NCBI GenBank assembly: GCA_002479715.1
Contig: DLOT01000006.1
Span: 35,874-46,003 of the forward strand
Source: Ruminococcus sp. UBA7477
GTDB lineage: Bacteria; Bacillota; Clostridia; Oscillospirales; Ruminococcaceae
DNA: 10,130 nucleotides
Direction: 5' to 3'
The notes below the pieces were generated by a model. That model saw only the letters and a program-made list of their open reading frames with translations, was not told where the DNA came from and searched no databases. The position numbers and the translations under genes were made by a program. This document shows, one piece after another, positions 1 through 6,819 of this stretch (its first letter is position 1; every line of letters begins with the position of its first letter).

Positions 1-256
1 ATATGGCGGTGCCGTAAACATCGTTCAGATAGTCATACAGCTTACGGGTATTGATATCCGCATTCGGATTGGACAGCTGATATTTACTCTCATACAGCGG
101 CTCATCGGGTTTCGATTCCGGCTCGGTTATCTCAGAGCTTTCCACAGTTGTTACGGCGGATGTTTCGCTTTCGGATGACGATCCGGTATTTCCGCAGCCT
201 GAAAACGCGGCTGTCAGAACAGAGATCAGGCAGATCAAAGATATTGCTTTTTTCAT
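1..256 (-). CDS. Secreted lipoprotein, N-terminal part; possible GH26 beta-mannanase
   Basis: The gene runs off the left edge, so only the first 85 residues are visible. They begin MKKAISLICL, continue with a hydrophobic segment, and reach a lipobox AFSGC with the lipidated cysteine at residue 21, so the product should be exported by Sec, cut by signal peptidase II and anchored to the outer face of the membrane. Residues 22-56 form a Ser/Thr/Glu/Pro-rich low-complexity linker typical of Gram-positive surface lipoproteins. Residues 61-85 (starting LSNPNADINTRKLYDYLNDV) resemble the beginning of glycoside hydrolase family 26 domains, which often open with an NPNA-type motif followed by a short helix and an ISGQ-like strand; the strand itself would lie outside the window. 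The start is supported by AAGGAG five bases before the ATG. It is divergent from a sugar-sensor type regulator, which fits a polysaccharide-degrading role. The lipoprotein call is firm; the GH26 call is a recognition-based inference, and another carbohydrate-binding or glycosidase lipoprotein is possible. Confidence 0.8.
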   Translation of the reverse strand, partial: MKKAISLICLISVLTAAFSGCGNTGSSSESETSAVTTVESSEITEPESKPDEPLYESKYQLSNPNADINTRKLYDYLNDVYGTAI

Positions 257-271
257 GATTACTCCTTTTCC

Positions 272-327
272 GAACATTTGAGCAGAAAGCGGTATATAGT
301 TTATACTACAGCTTTGCCGTTATGTTC
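272..327 (-). repeat. Nested inverted repeats in the lipoprotein mRNA leader
   Basis: Three arms pair concentrically: GAACAT (272-277) with ATGTTC (322-327), AAAGC (286-290) with GCTTT (311-315), and GTATA (292-296) with TATAC (302-306) around a five-base loop. In the minus-strand transcript this could fold into an interrupted hairpin ending a few bases before the ribosome-binding site. There is no U-run, so it is not a terminator. No known riboswitch class was recognised; the arms are short and the structure may be fortuitous. Confidence 0.35.
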
Positions 328-398
328 TGATTTTTTATTTGCAGGATAAAATTTGTTTGTCTGCTCAGCAGGCGATCTTGTTGCTGTATATCAAATAA

Positions 399-427
399 AT
401 TATAGTCTATTTTTTTCATTGTTACAA
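399..427 (-). promoter_or_regulatory. Probable promoter of the lipoprotein gene
   Basis: Reading the minus strand, TTGTAA (422-427) is followed after 17 bases by a perfect TATAAT (399-404). Transcription would start near 392 and give a leader of roughly 135 bases before the lipoprotein ATG at 256. The long leader holds nested inverted repeats. Confidence 0.6.
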
Positions 428-429
428 TC

Positions 430-478
430 ACTTATCTTATCATAAGCATCACATATTGTATCATTTTCAGACTTATCT
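430..478. promoter_or_regulatory. Candidate AraC-type operator: two copies of ACTTATCT
   Basis: The 8-mer ACTTATCT occurs at 430-437 and again at 471-478, 41 bases apart, which is close to four helical turns. The first copy lies two bases upstream of the -35 box of the lipoprotein promoter (422-427), where class II AraC-family activators normally bind. A short palindrome CTTAT-C-ATAAG (436-446) sits between the copies. Repeat and spacing are seen directly; binding by the neighbouring regulator is inference, and 8-mers can repeat by chance in AT-rich DNA. Confidence 0.3.
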
Positions 479-520
479 CCGCTGTGATGCCCAATTTACT
501 GATGTTTCGTATCAAAACGG

Positions 521-549
521 TTGACAGCTGTTGTTTCTGATGATATCAT
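521..549 (+). promoter_or_regulatory. Promoter of the LacI/AraC-type regulator gene
   Basis: A perfect TTGACA (521-526) is followed after 17 bases by TATCAT (544-549), which carries the extended -10 element TGA directly before it. The predicted transcription start is about 555-557, at the edge of the ribosome-binding site, so the mRNA leader would be only about a dozen bases. Confidence 0.65.
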
Positions 550-554
550 ATGAC

Positions 555-563
555 AGAGGTGAT
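555..563 (+). promoter_or_regulatory. Strong ribosome-binding site that fixes the regulator start at 568
   Basis: AGAGGTGAT is a near-complete anti-16S match ending four bases before the ATG at 568. The in-frame upstream ATG at 550 lies before the expected transcription start, so it cannot be the main start. Confidence 0.75.
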
Positions 564-567
564 CAAA

Positions 568-2670
568 ATGTCGCACGGAAGAATTGCAGTGCTTATGCCC
601 GAGGTGTATGATGCGCTGGACAAGGAGTTTCTGACAGGCGTCAAGACTGCTGCCGGTGAAATAGATCATGATGTAATGGTGTTTACAAGTGTTGTATCGG
701 AGATATCGGACAGCTATATCTGCGGCGAAAACAACATATATGAGCTTCCCTTTTTCGCGAAGGTAGACGGTATCATCATGGCAGCAAACAGGTTCAGGAA
801 GGAAAAGTTGAAAAGACAGGTATTGGAACGGCTTGATAGCTGCAGTATACCGTGTGTTGCTGTCGAGGAACGATTCGGCAATATCCGGGGCGTATTTCTC
901 GATCAAGGCAAAAGCATATACAGCATAACGGAGCACCTTATTTCCTGTCACGGATACAAAAAAATCATATGTCTTACCGGTCCTCAGGGCAATCATGAAG
1001 CAGAGGAGCGCGCAGACGGCTTTGCACAGGCAATGAAAGACAACGGACTTGACCCTACGGACAGCGTTATCTACGGCGATTTCTGGAATAATGCACCTGT
1101 CAGGCTTACAGAAAGCATAGTCAGCGGGGAACTGAAACGCCCTCAAGCGATAGTCTGCACGAACGATATAATGGCTATAACGCTATGTCAGGAGCTGCAA
1201 AAGCATGGGATAAACGTCCCTGATGATATTGCCGTAACAGGTTATGACGGAAGCATATACACATTGATGACAAGACCTGCTATAACCACGGTGTGCGGAG
1301 GAGATATGTCATTAGGCATACTTGCTGTCAGGGCGCTTTCGGAGCAAATGGGAATAAAATGCGGCACAGCCGACAGCCCTGTTTATATCAGGACCGGTGG
1401 AAGCTGCGGCTGCGGAAGTATCGAGAAGGAAAAGGAAGCGCTTTTACAGTATACAGAAAAGATACTGCGCACCCAGCTGGAACGAAAAAACTTTACTTTC
1501 ACAAACTACATCGCCAAAATGTCCGACTGTGAGAGCATACCTAAATTCTCGGCAGTTCTGGACAGCCTTAGATATATGATGCCTGAATGCCGCGCGATAA
1601 ACATTTGTATCTGCGAGGATTGGAGAGTAGACAGCCCGGAATACAGAAAGCATGGCTTTTCAGATAACATGGAGCTTATCTATTCCGAAAATCAGCCCGG
1701 ACAGCTTATGTTCCCTATCGGAAAGCTCTTGCCTCAGCTTGAGCATCCGCACGAGCCTCAGTTCTGGGTTTTCAGCTCACTCCATTATTCAGACAGGATA
1801 ATAGGATATATCGCTACATCTTACAGCGATGCCGAACGTTTTGCAGTGGACGATCACTATATCAGCTGGTGCGATGCCGTGGCAAACGGGCTTGATATCG
1901 TTATAAAAAAGAGCAACACGGAATTCATCTGGCAAAAGCTAGAGGAGAAGAATATGACCGATATGCGTACCGGTCTGCTGAGCCGCAGAGGCTTTCTCTC
2001 AAAACTGAACAACACCAATGAGATCCTGCTGATAAAATTTCCTCAAGGTTATGAAAAGATCAATTATTTTGTTTCGATCGTATCGGCGATACTTCGTTCC
2101 GAATGGGCAGATCTCCCCAAAGTATATTTGGGAGAAAATGTTTTCGGGCTTGCCCTGCGAGGAGAGGTCAAGGAGTCGGTCACAAAAGAAATATGCCACA
2201 CTCTTACCGAGCTTGGAATATATACAGACGAAAGCAGGCTGACAGTCAGCAGCGGAGAAGTTACATTCCAGACAGCCGAAAATAAGCTCGATAGAATGTT
2301 CACAGCCCTTACCGAATCCCTTACGAAACGGAGCAACGAGATATACTCGGATATTTTTGCAAATCTGAGAAAAGAGATGCGGTATTCTCCTCAATCGGAC
2401 TGGAGCATTTCTGCCGCAGCGGCAAGGACAGGACTCAGCAGAAGCCATTTTCAAAGACTGTATAAAAAGTATTTCAACATATCCTTTAACGAAGAACTGA
2501 TAAATTTCAGATTAGACAGGGCAAAATACCTGCTGACCGACACCCCGATGACCATACAGCAGATTGCAGGTCAATGCGGCTATACAAATTCAGCGCATTT
2601 TATGAGGCAATTCAAGCAGAGAACAGGTATAAGCCCGGGACAGTTCAGAAAGGCAGGATCAGGCGAATAG
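568..2670 (+). CDS. LacI-type sensor / degenerate GGDEF / AraC-family transcriptional regulator
   Basis: This 700-residue cytoplasmic regulator is a multi-domain fusion. Residues 1-280 are a periplasmic-binding-protein-like sensor as in LacI/XylR (opening GRIAVLMPEV, and signature VCTND...VPDDIAVTGYDGS at about 196-229), but without the LacI N-terminal helix-turn-helix. It ends with the Cys motif GGSCGCGS (277-284). A helical, then GAF-like region follows (about 285-450). Residues 455-590 resemble a GGDEF domain: TDMRTGLLSRRGF (464-476) matches the domain's D-x-L-T-x-L-x-N-R-R-x-F entry, but the active signature is GENVF (522-526) instead of GGDEF and the stretch between the two is shorter than usual, so cyclase activity is unlikely. 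Residues 612-697 are an AraC DNA-binding domain with two helix-turn-helices, the second containing the classic IAGQCGYTNSAHFMRQFK. Sensor ligand is probably a sugar. The divergent lipoprotein gene is the likely target. Sensor and AraC calls are firm; the GAF-like label is weaker. Confidence 0.88.
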   Translation: MSHGRIAVLMPEVYDALDKEFLTGVKTAAGEIDHDVMVFTSVVSEISDSYICGENNIYELPFFAKVDGIIMAANRFRKEKLKRQVLERLDSCSIPCVAVEERFGNIRGVFLDQGKSIYSITEHLISCHGYKKIICLTGPQGNHEAEERADGFAQAMKDNGLDPTDSVIYGDFWNNAPVRLTESIVSGELKRPQAIVCTNDIMAITLCQELQKHGINVPDDIAVTGYDGSIYTLMTRPAITTVCGGDMSLGILAVRALSEQMGIKCGTADSPVYIRTGGSCGCGSIEKEKEALLQYTEKILRTQLERKNFTFTNYIAKMSDCESIPKFSAVLDSLRYMMPECRAINICICEDWRVDSPEYRKHGFSDNMELIYSENQPGQLMFPIGKLLPQLEHPHEPQFWVFSSLHYSDRIIGYIATSYSDAERFAVDDHYISWCDAVANGLDIVIKKSNTEFIWQKLEEKNMTDMRTGLLSRRGFLSKLNNTNEILLIKFPQGYEKINYFVSIVSAILRSEWADLPKVYLGENVFGLALRGEVKESVTKEICHTLTELGIYTDESRLTVSSGEVTFQTAENKLDRMFTALTESLTKRSNEIYSDIFANLRKEMRYSPQSDWSISAAAARTGLSRSHFQRLYKKYFNISFNEELINFRLDRAKYLLTDTPMTIQQIAGQCGYTNSAHFMRQFKQRTGISPGQFRKAGSGE

Positions 2671-2731
2671 TTTACAGCACCTTCCGAGAGAGTGTGATAC
2701 CGGATTTTGGAAAAACCTCTCTGAAGCTTTG

Positions 2732-2764
2732 AAAACAAAAAACGGACTATCCGAAGATAGTCCG
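2732..2764 (-). terminator. Intrinsic terminator after the acetyltransferase gene
   Basis: A perfect 9-bp stem CGGACTATC/GATAGTCCG (2743-2751 and 2756-2764) closes a four-base loop that reads UUCG on the minus strand, an extra-stable tetraloop. The minus-strand transcript then continues into a U-rich tract (RNA copy of the A-run 2732-2742). On the plus strand no U-run follows, so it does not serve the upstream regulator gene in that direction. Confidence 0.85.
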
Positions 2765-2873
2765 AGGGAGATGATTCAGGAAATTGCACTTTTTCCTGCC
2801 AGCAGAACACCGCAATAATGCTTGCTCCTAATACAATATTTCATAATTCACAGATAAACGTCGATTTTCTGTA

Positions 2874-3425
2874 TTACAAGATCCCTTTTCCGTTCCATCT
2901 GATCGATGTTTTATATCCGAGCTTTTCATACCATGATGCTTCGCTTGTATAATGGATATAACTATAATCATACCCCTCTTCTTTTAATATCTGAGTTACG
3001 TGCTTCACCATTGTCAGTCCGATTCCCTTGTCACGATATTCGGGAATTGTCCCCACGCAGCCGGGGCCGCCGACTCTTACTTCTCGTCCGTTCATTTGAT
3101 GCACGCCCAAGTCATCAATCATACAGAAACTCGCTATTCTACCCTCTGCATAACCGCAATATATCCTTTGAGACCCGTTGAAATATTGTAACCAATTCGG
3201 ATCAACCTTTTCCACCGCCTTTTTTATTTCGGAAATATCTCCATGATAATACCCGAACGATATACCATCATCTAACGTCCTATCGTATTTGCACGGATCA
3301 AATTCATCCAACGTTAAGACCATCTCATCAAAAATCCACTCGTCAGGAAGATTTTTGGTATCATCTTCTTCAAAAAAGTCGGGATGCATAATTTTAAATA
3401 ACAGTACGCCCTCTTGCTTAGTCAT
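2874..3425 (-). CDS. GNAT-family N-acetyltransferase
   Basis: This 183-residue protein has the acetyl-CoA-binding core of the GNAT superfamily in its C-terminal half: a strand VRVGGPGCVGTIPEYRDKGI (117-136) containing the R-D-K-G-I-G pyrophosphate loop (131-136), a helix LTMVKHVTQILKEEGY, and a last strand-helix unit with SEASWYEKLGYK (161-172), the usual Tyr-containing end of the fold. The N-terminal 90 residues are acidic and not family-diagnostic. The substrate cannot be told from sequence. The start at 3425 is chosen over an in-frame ATG at 3476 because a full AGGAGG (3435-3440 on the opposite strand) lies nine bases before it. The gene is 89 bases downstream of a CPBP protease gene on the same strand with no clear terminator between them, so they may be co-transcribed; a TATAAT on the minus strand (3488-3493) without a good -35 could add a weak internal promoter. 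Confidence 0.87.
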   Translation of the reverse strand: MTKQEGVLLFKIMHPDFFEEDDTKNLPDEWIFDEMVLTLDEFDPCKYDRTLDDGISFGYYHGDISEIKKAVEKVDPNWLQYFNGSQRIYCGYAEGRIASFCMIDDLGVHQMNGREVRVGGPGCVGTIPEYRDKGIGLTMVKHVTQILKEEGYDYSYIHYTSEASWYEKLGYKTSIRWNGKGIL

Positions 3426-3514
3426 GATCGTGTACCTCCTGATATAAATTCCGATTTGGTACAAGCGGACAAACAAACCGTATAGTAATTATATTATGTT
3501 TAAAAGCAGCTTCC

Positions 3515-4576
3515 CTAGAAATTGGCGTCAATAAAGCTTTTTACAAAACCGTATCCTATGAAACACCAATACGCGATCATCGGCAGGTTGAGCATTGCCG
3601 TCTTGTATCGCTCAGAGGAAGGCAAAACGCAGTTCTCATCCTTGGGAAGGCGTACCTTTCTGTAATAGGCAAAGATGACCAGCGTTCCGAAAACAAGCAT
3701 GGTTATAGCAAGAGCCAGATATATATCGTATATCGTATCTCCTCCGCGCGGAACGATGTCCGCAATGTCGGGGATCTCCGCCAGAGAGTTGTTCATTATG
3801 TGTATCATGATCGTCGGAATGATCGAGTTGCAGTTGACCGTTATAGTTCCCATTACAAGGCCGAAAATAAAACCGTTTGCCGCCTGCGCAACATTGCCGT
3901 GCATAAGACCGAAAATCAGAGCCGACAGAATGACGGCCATTTTCTTGCCGTAAGGCTTTAGCAGATGGATCGCCAAGCCCCTGTAAATACTCTCCTCAAC
4001 TATCGGTGCTATTATGACGCCGTATAACAGTTGAAAGAAAAACGCAGAAGCAGACGCATCGCTGTAAGAAAAATCAGCATCGGGAACGGTTATACCGTTT
4101 GCTCCCAAAACGGAATACAAGATCCCGATCACCAAAGATATGAGCAAATTCAGCAGCATGACTGCCGGAAAACAAACTACCGCAGTCTTCCCCTGCCCTT
4201 TTTCAAACCGGTAAATATGCTTCAGATTGATCTTAAAGCCAAACCTCGCTATTATCATCAGCAGAATAAATGACAGCACTATAACGACGGAAGAATAAAG
4301 CATCTCAAAGGTCGTCGAACCGTTAAGCTCGGAATGGCTCAAAAAGTAGTCCCTTATATCCGACCACTTCCACACAAAGCTCCCGGTGGCAATATCAACA
4401 TAAACATAATAGAAAAGAAATCCGCTGACATATATCAGGATCTCATATGCAAGCAAAAGAACGCCCAGAAACATCGCATTTCTTTTCAGGGCGTGCTTTT
4501 CATTATTACGTGCCATATAAAGCTGATAGTCGTAATTCCCGCTCATATAGGGGTTTCCGCCGTAGTTTATATTCAT
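3515..4576 (-). CDS. CPBP family intramembrane metalloprotease (CAAX/Abi type)
   Basis: This is a 353-residue polytopic membrane protein with about eight hydrophobic segments (roughly 36-58, 93-111, 131-156, 176-193, 213-229, 233-249, 284-304, 330-347). It carries the conserved CPBP motifs: EESIYRG (194-200; E194, E195 and R199), FGLMHGN (222-228; H226) and HIMNNS (259-264), which in Rce1-type proteases supply catalytic glutamate and zinc or water-binding residues in the membrane. Bacterial members include prenyl-protein protease homologues and bacteriocin-immunity or peptide-maturation proteins; which applies here is unknown and no bacteriocin gene is visible nearby. The N-terminal 30 residues are hydrophilic and rich in Asn and Tyr. 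The ATG at 4576 is preferred because AAAGGA lies six to seven bases before it; an in-frame TTG at 4591 has no better site. A good promoter lies directly upstream, and the GNAT gene follows on the same strand. Confidence 0.88.
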   Translation of the reverse strand: MNINYGGNPYMSGNYDYQLYMARNNEKHALKRNAMFLGVLLLAYEILIYVSGFLFYYVYVDIATGSFVWKWSDIRDYFLSHSELNGSTTFEMLYSSVVIVLSFILLMIIARFGFKINLKHIYRFEKGQGKTAVVCFPAVMLLNLLISLVIGILYSVLGANGITVPDADFSYSDASASAFFFQLLYGVIIAPIVEESIYRGLAIHLLKPYGKKMAVILSALIFGLMHGNVAQAANGFIFGLVMGTITVNCNSIIPTIMIHIMNNSLAEIPDIADIVPRGGDTIYDIYLALAITMLVFGTLVIFAYYRKVRLPKDENCVLPSSERYKTAMLNLPMIAYWCFIGYGFVKSFIDANF

Positions 4577-4615
4577 ATCCGTTCCTTTCAATGTTTTGAG
4601 TATATTTATTATATT

Positions 4616-4644
4616 ATTATAGCAGACTTTTCTTCGTTTTGCAA
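4616..4644 (-). promoter_or_regulatory. Promoter of the CPBP protease gene
   Basis: On the minus strand TTGCAA (4639-4644) and a perfect TATAAT (4616-4621) are separated by exactly 17 bases. Transcription would start near 4609, about 33 bases before the protease ATG. It is back to back with the htpG promoter. Confidence 0.7.
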
Positions 4645-4689
4645 CTATGAAATAATTGTAAACAAATTTTTAAAAAATAATTATGCCTA

Positions 4690-4717
4690 TTGCAGTAATC
4701 GGGCTTTGTGATATAAT
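4690..4717 (+). promoter_or_regulatory. htpG promoter, extended -10
   Basis: TTGCAG (4690-4695) and TATAAT (4712-4717) are 16 bases apart, and TGA before the -10 makes an extended -10 element. The predicted start, about 4724, falls at the left edge of the CIRCE operator, so a bound repressor would block initiation. Confidence 0.75.
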
Positions 4718-4721
4718 GTAT

Positions 4722-4748
4722 TTAGCACTTGAAGCGTGAGAGTGCTAA
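4722..4748 (+). promoter_or_regulatory. CIRCE operator (HrcA-binding site)
   Basis: TTAGCACTT and GAGTGCTAA are separated by nine bases, which matches the CIRCE consensus (TTAGCACTC-N9-GAGTGCTAA) at 17 of 18 arm positions; only the last base of the left arm differs (T for C). CIRCE is the operator of the heat-shock repressor HrcA and also forms a hairpin in the 5' end of the mRNA. Its place just downstream of the -10 box of htpG implies HrcA repression relieved by heat or misfolded protein load. Confidence 0.93.
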
Positions 4749-4783
4749 AATGAACAAATTATTATTAAAGGGGCTATAAAGTT

Positions 4784-6667
4784 ATGGAACAAAAACAGTT
4801 CAAGGCGGAATCCAAGCGTCTTTTGGAAATGATGATTAACTCCATTTATACACACAAGGAGATCTTTCTGCGCGAGCTTATCTCAAACGCAAGCGACGCT
4901 ATTGACAAGCTTTACTTCAAATCTCTCACCGATACATCAGTCGGCATGAGCAGAGACGATTTTGAGATTTTCATTGACGCCGATAAAGATGCAAAAACGC
5001 TTACAATACGCGACAACGGCATAGGAATGACCAAGGAAGAGCTGGAAAACAACCTCGGTACTATTGCCCAGAGCGGCTCTCTTGCATTCAAAACAAATAA
5101 CGAGTTAGGCGAGGACTCTCAGATCATAGGTCAGTTCGGAGTCGGATTCTACTCGGCGTTTATGGTCGCCAAGGAGGTAACCGTTCGTTCAAAGGCTTTC
5201 GGAAGTGACGAAGCTTTTGAATGGAAATCCGAGGGAGTTGACGGATACACGATCGACTCATGCGACAAGCCGGATCACGGAACCGAAATAATCCTTGCGC
5301 TTAAAGACGACACCGATGACGAAAAATACTCAAAGTACCTCGACCAGTATCAGATCCAGTCGCTTGTAAAGAAGTATTCCGACTATATCAGGTTTCCCAT
5401 TAAGACAGAGGTCGAGCATCAGCACTATGATGATGAGGGCAACCCGACTGAGATGCACAAGGAGATCAAGACTATAAACAGCATGGTTCCCTTGTGGAAG
5501 AAAAACAAATCAGAGCTTAAGGACGACGATTACAACAGCTTTTATGCCGACAAGTTCGGCGACTACTTTCCCCCTGCCGCACACATTCATACTCATAATG
5601 AAGGCGTTGCGACATATGACGCCTTGCTGTTCATTCCGTCAAAAACACCGTTTGACTACTACTCAAAGGATTTTGAAAAAGGCTTGCAGCTCTATTCCTC
5701 CGGCGTTATGATAATGGAGCGGTGTGAGGATCTGCTGCCGGACTATTTCAGCTTTGTAAAGGGTCTGGTAGACAGCGAGGATCTTTCGCTCAACATTTCG
5801 CGTGAGATGCTCCAGCAGGACAAGCAGGTCAAGATCATAGCCAAGACCTTGGAAAAGACGATCAAGAACGAGCTTTCAAAGATGCTCAAAAACGAGCGTG
5901 AGAAATACGAGGAATTCTATTCTAATTTCGGACTACAGTTTAAGTTCGGTATTTATCAGTCATACGGCGCGAACAGAGATATTCTCAAGGACCTGCTGCT
6001 TTTCAACAGCTCGTTCGGGGATAAGAAAACTACCCTTGAGGAATACGTTTCCCGTATGAAAGAGGGACAGGAATATATCTATTACGCATGCGGCGACAGC
6101 GTTAAAAGGATCGAAAGTCTTCCTGCTGCGGAGCTTGTCAAGGATAAGGGCTATGAAATGCTCTACTTCACAGATGAGGTCGATGAGTTTGCCATCAAGG
6201 TGCTTATCGACTATAACGGCAAGAAGTTTAAATCCATAACCGACAGCGATCTTGATCTGGAGACGCCGGAGGAAAAGGAAGAATCCAAGAAACAGTCGGA
6301 GGACAGCAAGGATATGTTCGGCTTCATGAAGGACGCTCTGGGCGACAAGGTAAAAGAAGTCCGTCTTTCAAGCAGACTCAAGAGCGCACCTGTTTGCCTT
6401 TCAAGCAACGGTCCGCTTTCACTCGATATGGAAAAGGTTCTTAACTCTATGCCGCAAAACGCCGACAAGCAGGTCAAGGCTGAAAAGGCTCTGGAGATCA
6501 ACGGATCTCACCCGATCTTTTCAAAGCTCAAAAGCCTCTATGACTCTGACAAGGATATGCTTGCTAAATACACGAAGCTGCTGTACAATCAGGCTCTGCT
6601 TATAGAAGGAATAAGCATCGACGACCCCGTCGAGCTTTCCAATATGATCTGCGATCTTATGATATGA
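4784..6667 (+). CDS. htpG: Molecular chaperone HtpG (bacterial Hsp90)
   Basis: HtpG is the cytosolic ATP-dependent dimeric Hsp90 chaperone that remodels client proteins together with the DnaK system. The 627 residues match the usual bacterial length. The N-terminal GHKL ATPase shows ELISNASDAIDKL (31-43; catalytic E31, magnesium-site N35), DNGIGM (77-82; adenine-binding D77) and GQFGVGFYSAF (116-126). The middle domain has the LNISREMLQQ client/ATP-regulating segment near residue 337, and the C-terminal dimerisation part ends with SIDDPVELSNMICDLMI. A very charged stretch rich in Glu, Lys and Ser at about 491-507 joins middle and C-terminal domains; it is not the eukaryotic charged linker, which lies further forward. 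AAAGGGG ten bases before the ATG acts as ribosome site. The gene forms a single transcription unit between a CIRCE-controlled promoter and a terminator directly after the stop. Confidence 0.98.
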   Translation: MEQKQFKAESKRLLEMMINSIYTHKEIFLRELISNASDAIDKLYFKSLTDTSVGMSRDDFEIFIDADKDAKTLTIRDNGIGMTKEELENNLGTIAQSGSLAFKTNNELGEDSQIIGQFGVGFYSAFMVAKEVTVRSKAFGSDEAFEWKSEGVDGYTIDSCDKPDHGTEIILALKDDTDDEKYSKYLDQYQIQSLVKKYSDYIRFPIKTEVEHQHYDDEGNPTEMHKEIKTINSMVPLWKKNKSELKDDDYNSFYADKFGDYFPPAAHIHTHNEGVATYDALLFIPSKTPFDYYSKDFEKGLQLYSSGVMIMERCEDLLPDYFSFVKGLVDSEDLSLNISREMLQQDKQVKIIAKTLEKTIKNELSKMLKNEREKYEEFYSNFGLQFKFGIYQSYGANRDILKDLLLFNSSFGDKKTTLEEYVSRMKEGQEYIYYACGDSVKRIESLPAAELVKDKGYEMLYFTDEVDEFAIKVLIDYNGKKFKSITDSDLDLETPEEKEESKKQSEDSKDMFGFMKDALGDKVKEVRLSSRLKSAPVCLSSNGPLSLDMEKVLNSMPQNADKQVKAEKALEINGSHPIFSKLKSLYDSDKDMLAKYTKLLYNQALLIEGISIDDPVELSNMICDLMI

Positions 6668-6675
6668 CGAGTTTT

Positions 6676-6710
6676 ATCCCCGTGAGCCTTGAGTTTGCGG
6701 GGATTTTTTT
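6676..6710 (+). terminator. Intrinsic terminator of htpG
   Basis: ATCCCCG (6676-6682) pairs with CGGGGAT (6698-6704) and is followed by a run of seven T (6704-6710), starting nine bases after the htpG stop codon. Confidence 0.88.
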
Positions 6711-6740
6711 GCTCAATTTTTGAAAATAAATTTGCGTGTA

Positions 6741-6769
6741 TTGCAAAATGCATAAAAATGTGGTATACT
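6741..6769 (+). promoter_or_regulatory. Promoter of the galE unit
   Basis: TTGCAA (6741-6746) is followed after 17 bases by TATACT (6764-6769), with TGG before it as an extended -10. Transcription would start near 6776, about 44 bases before galE. No operator-like repeat was noticed around it. Confidence 0.75.
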
Positions 6770-6819
6770 ATTAAGTGTATATTCAAGATCACAAAACCTC
6801 ATGAAAGGCGGTTTGATTA

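Noticed and set aside
550..567. Upstream in-frame ATG of the regulator
   Set aside because: It overlaps the -10 box and lies before the predicted transcription start, while the ATG at 568 has an excellent ribosome site.
496..1146. Long minus-strand open frame (216 codons) opposite the regulator gene
   Set aside because: It lies fully against the sensor domain of a well-supported gene, resembles no family, and shows no convincing ribosome site.
2743..2764. The UUCG-loop hairpin as terminator of the plus-strand regulator gene
   Set aside because: On the plus strand the hairpin is followed by AGGGAG rather than T residues; the T-tract exists only for minus-strand transcription. No clear terminator for the regulator gene was found.
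2777..2798. Weak hairpin CAGGAAA/TTTCCTG between the acetyltransferase gene and its terminator
   Set aside because: Seven mostly A-T pairs with an eight-base loop and no following T-run in either direction; likely chance.
3426..3476. Upstream in-frame ATG extending the acetyltransferase by 17 residues
   Set aside because: The extension would contain the AGGAGG site that serves the ATG at 3425.
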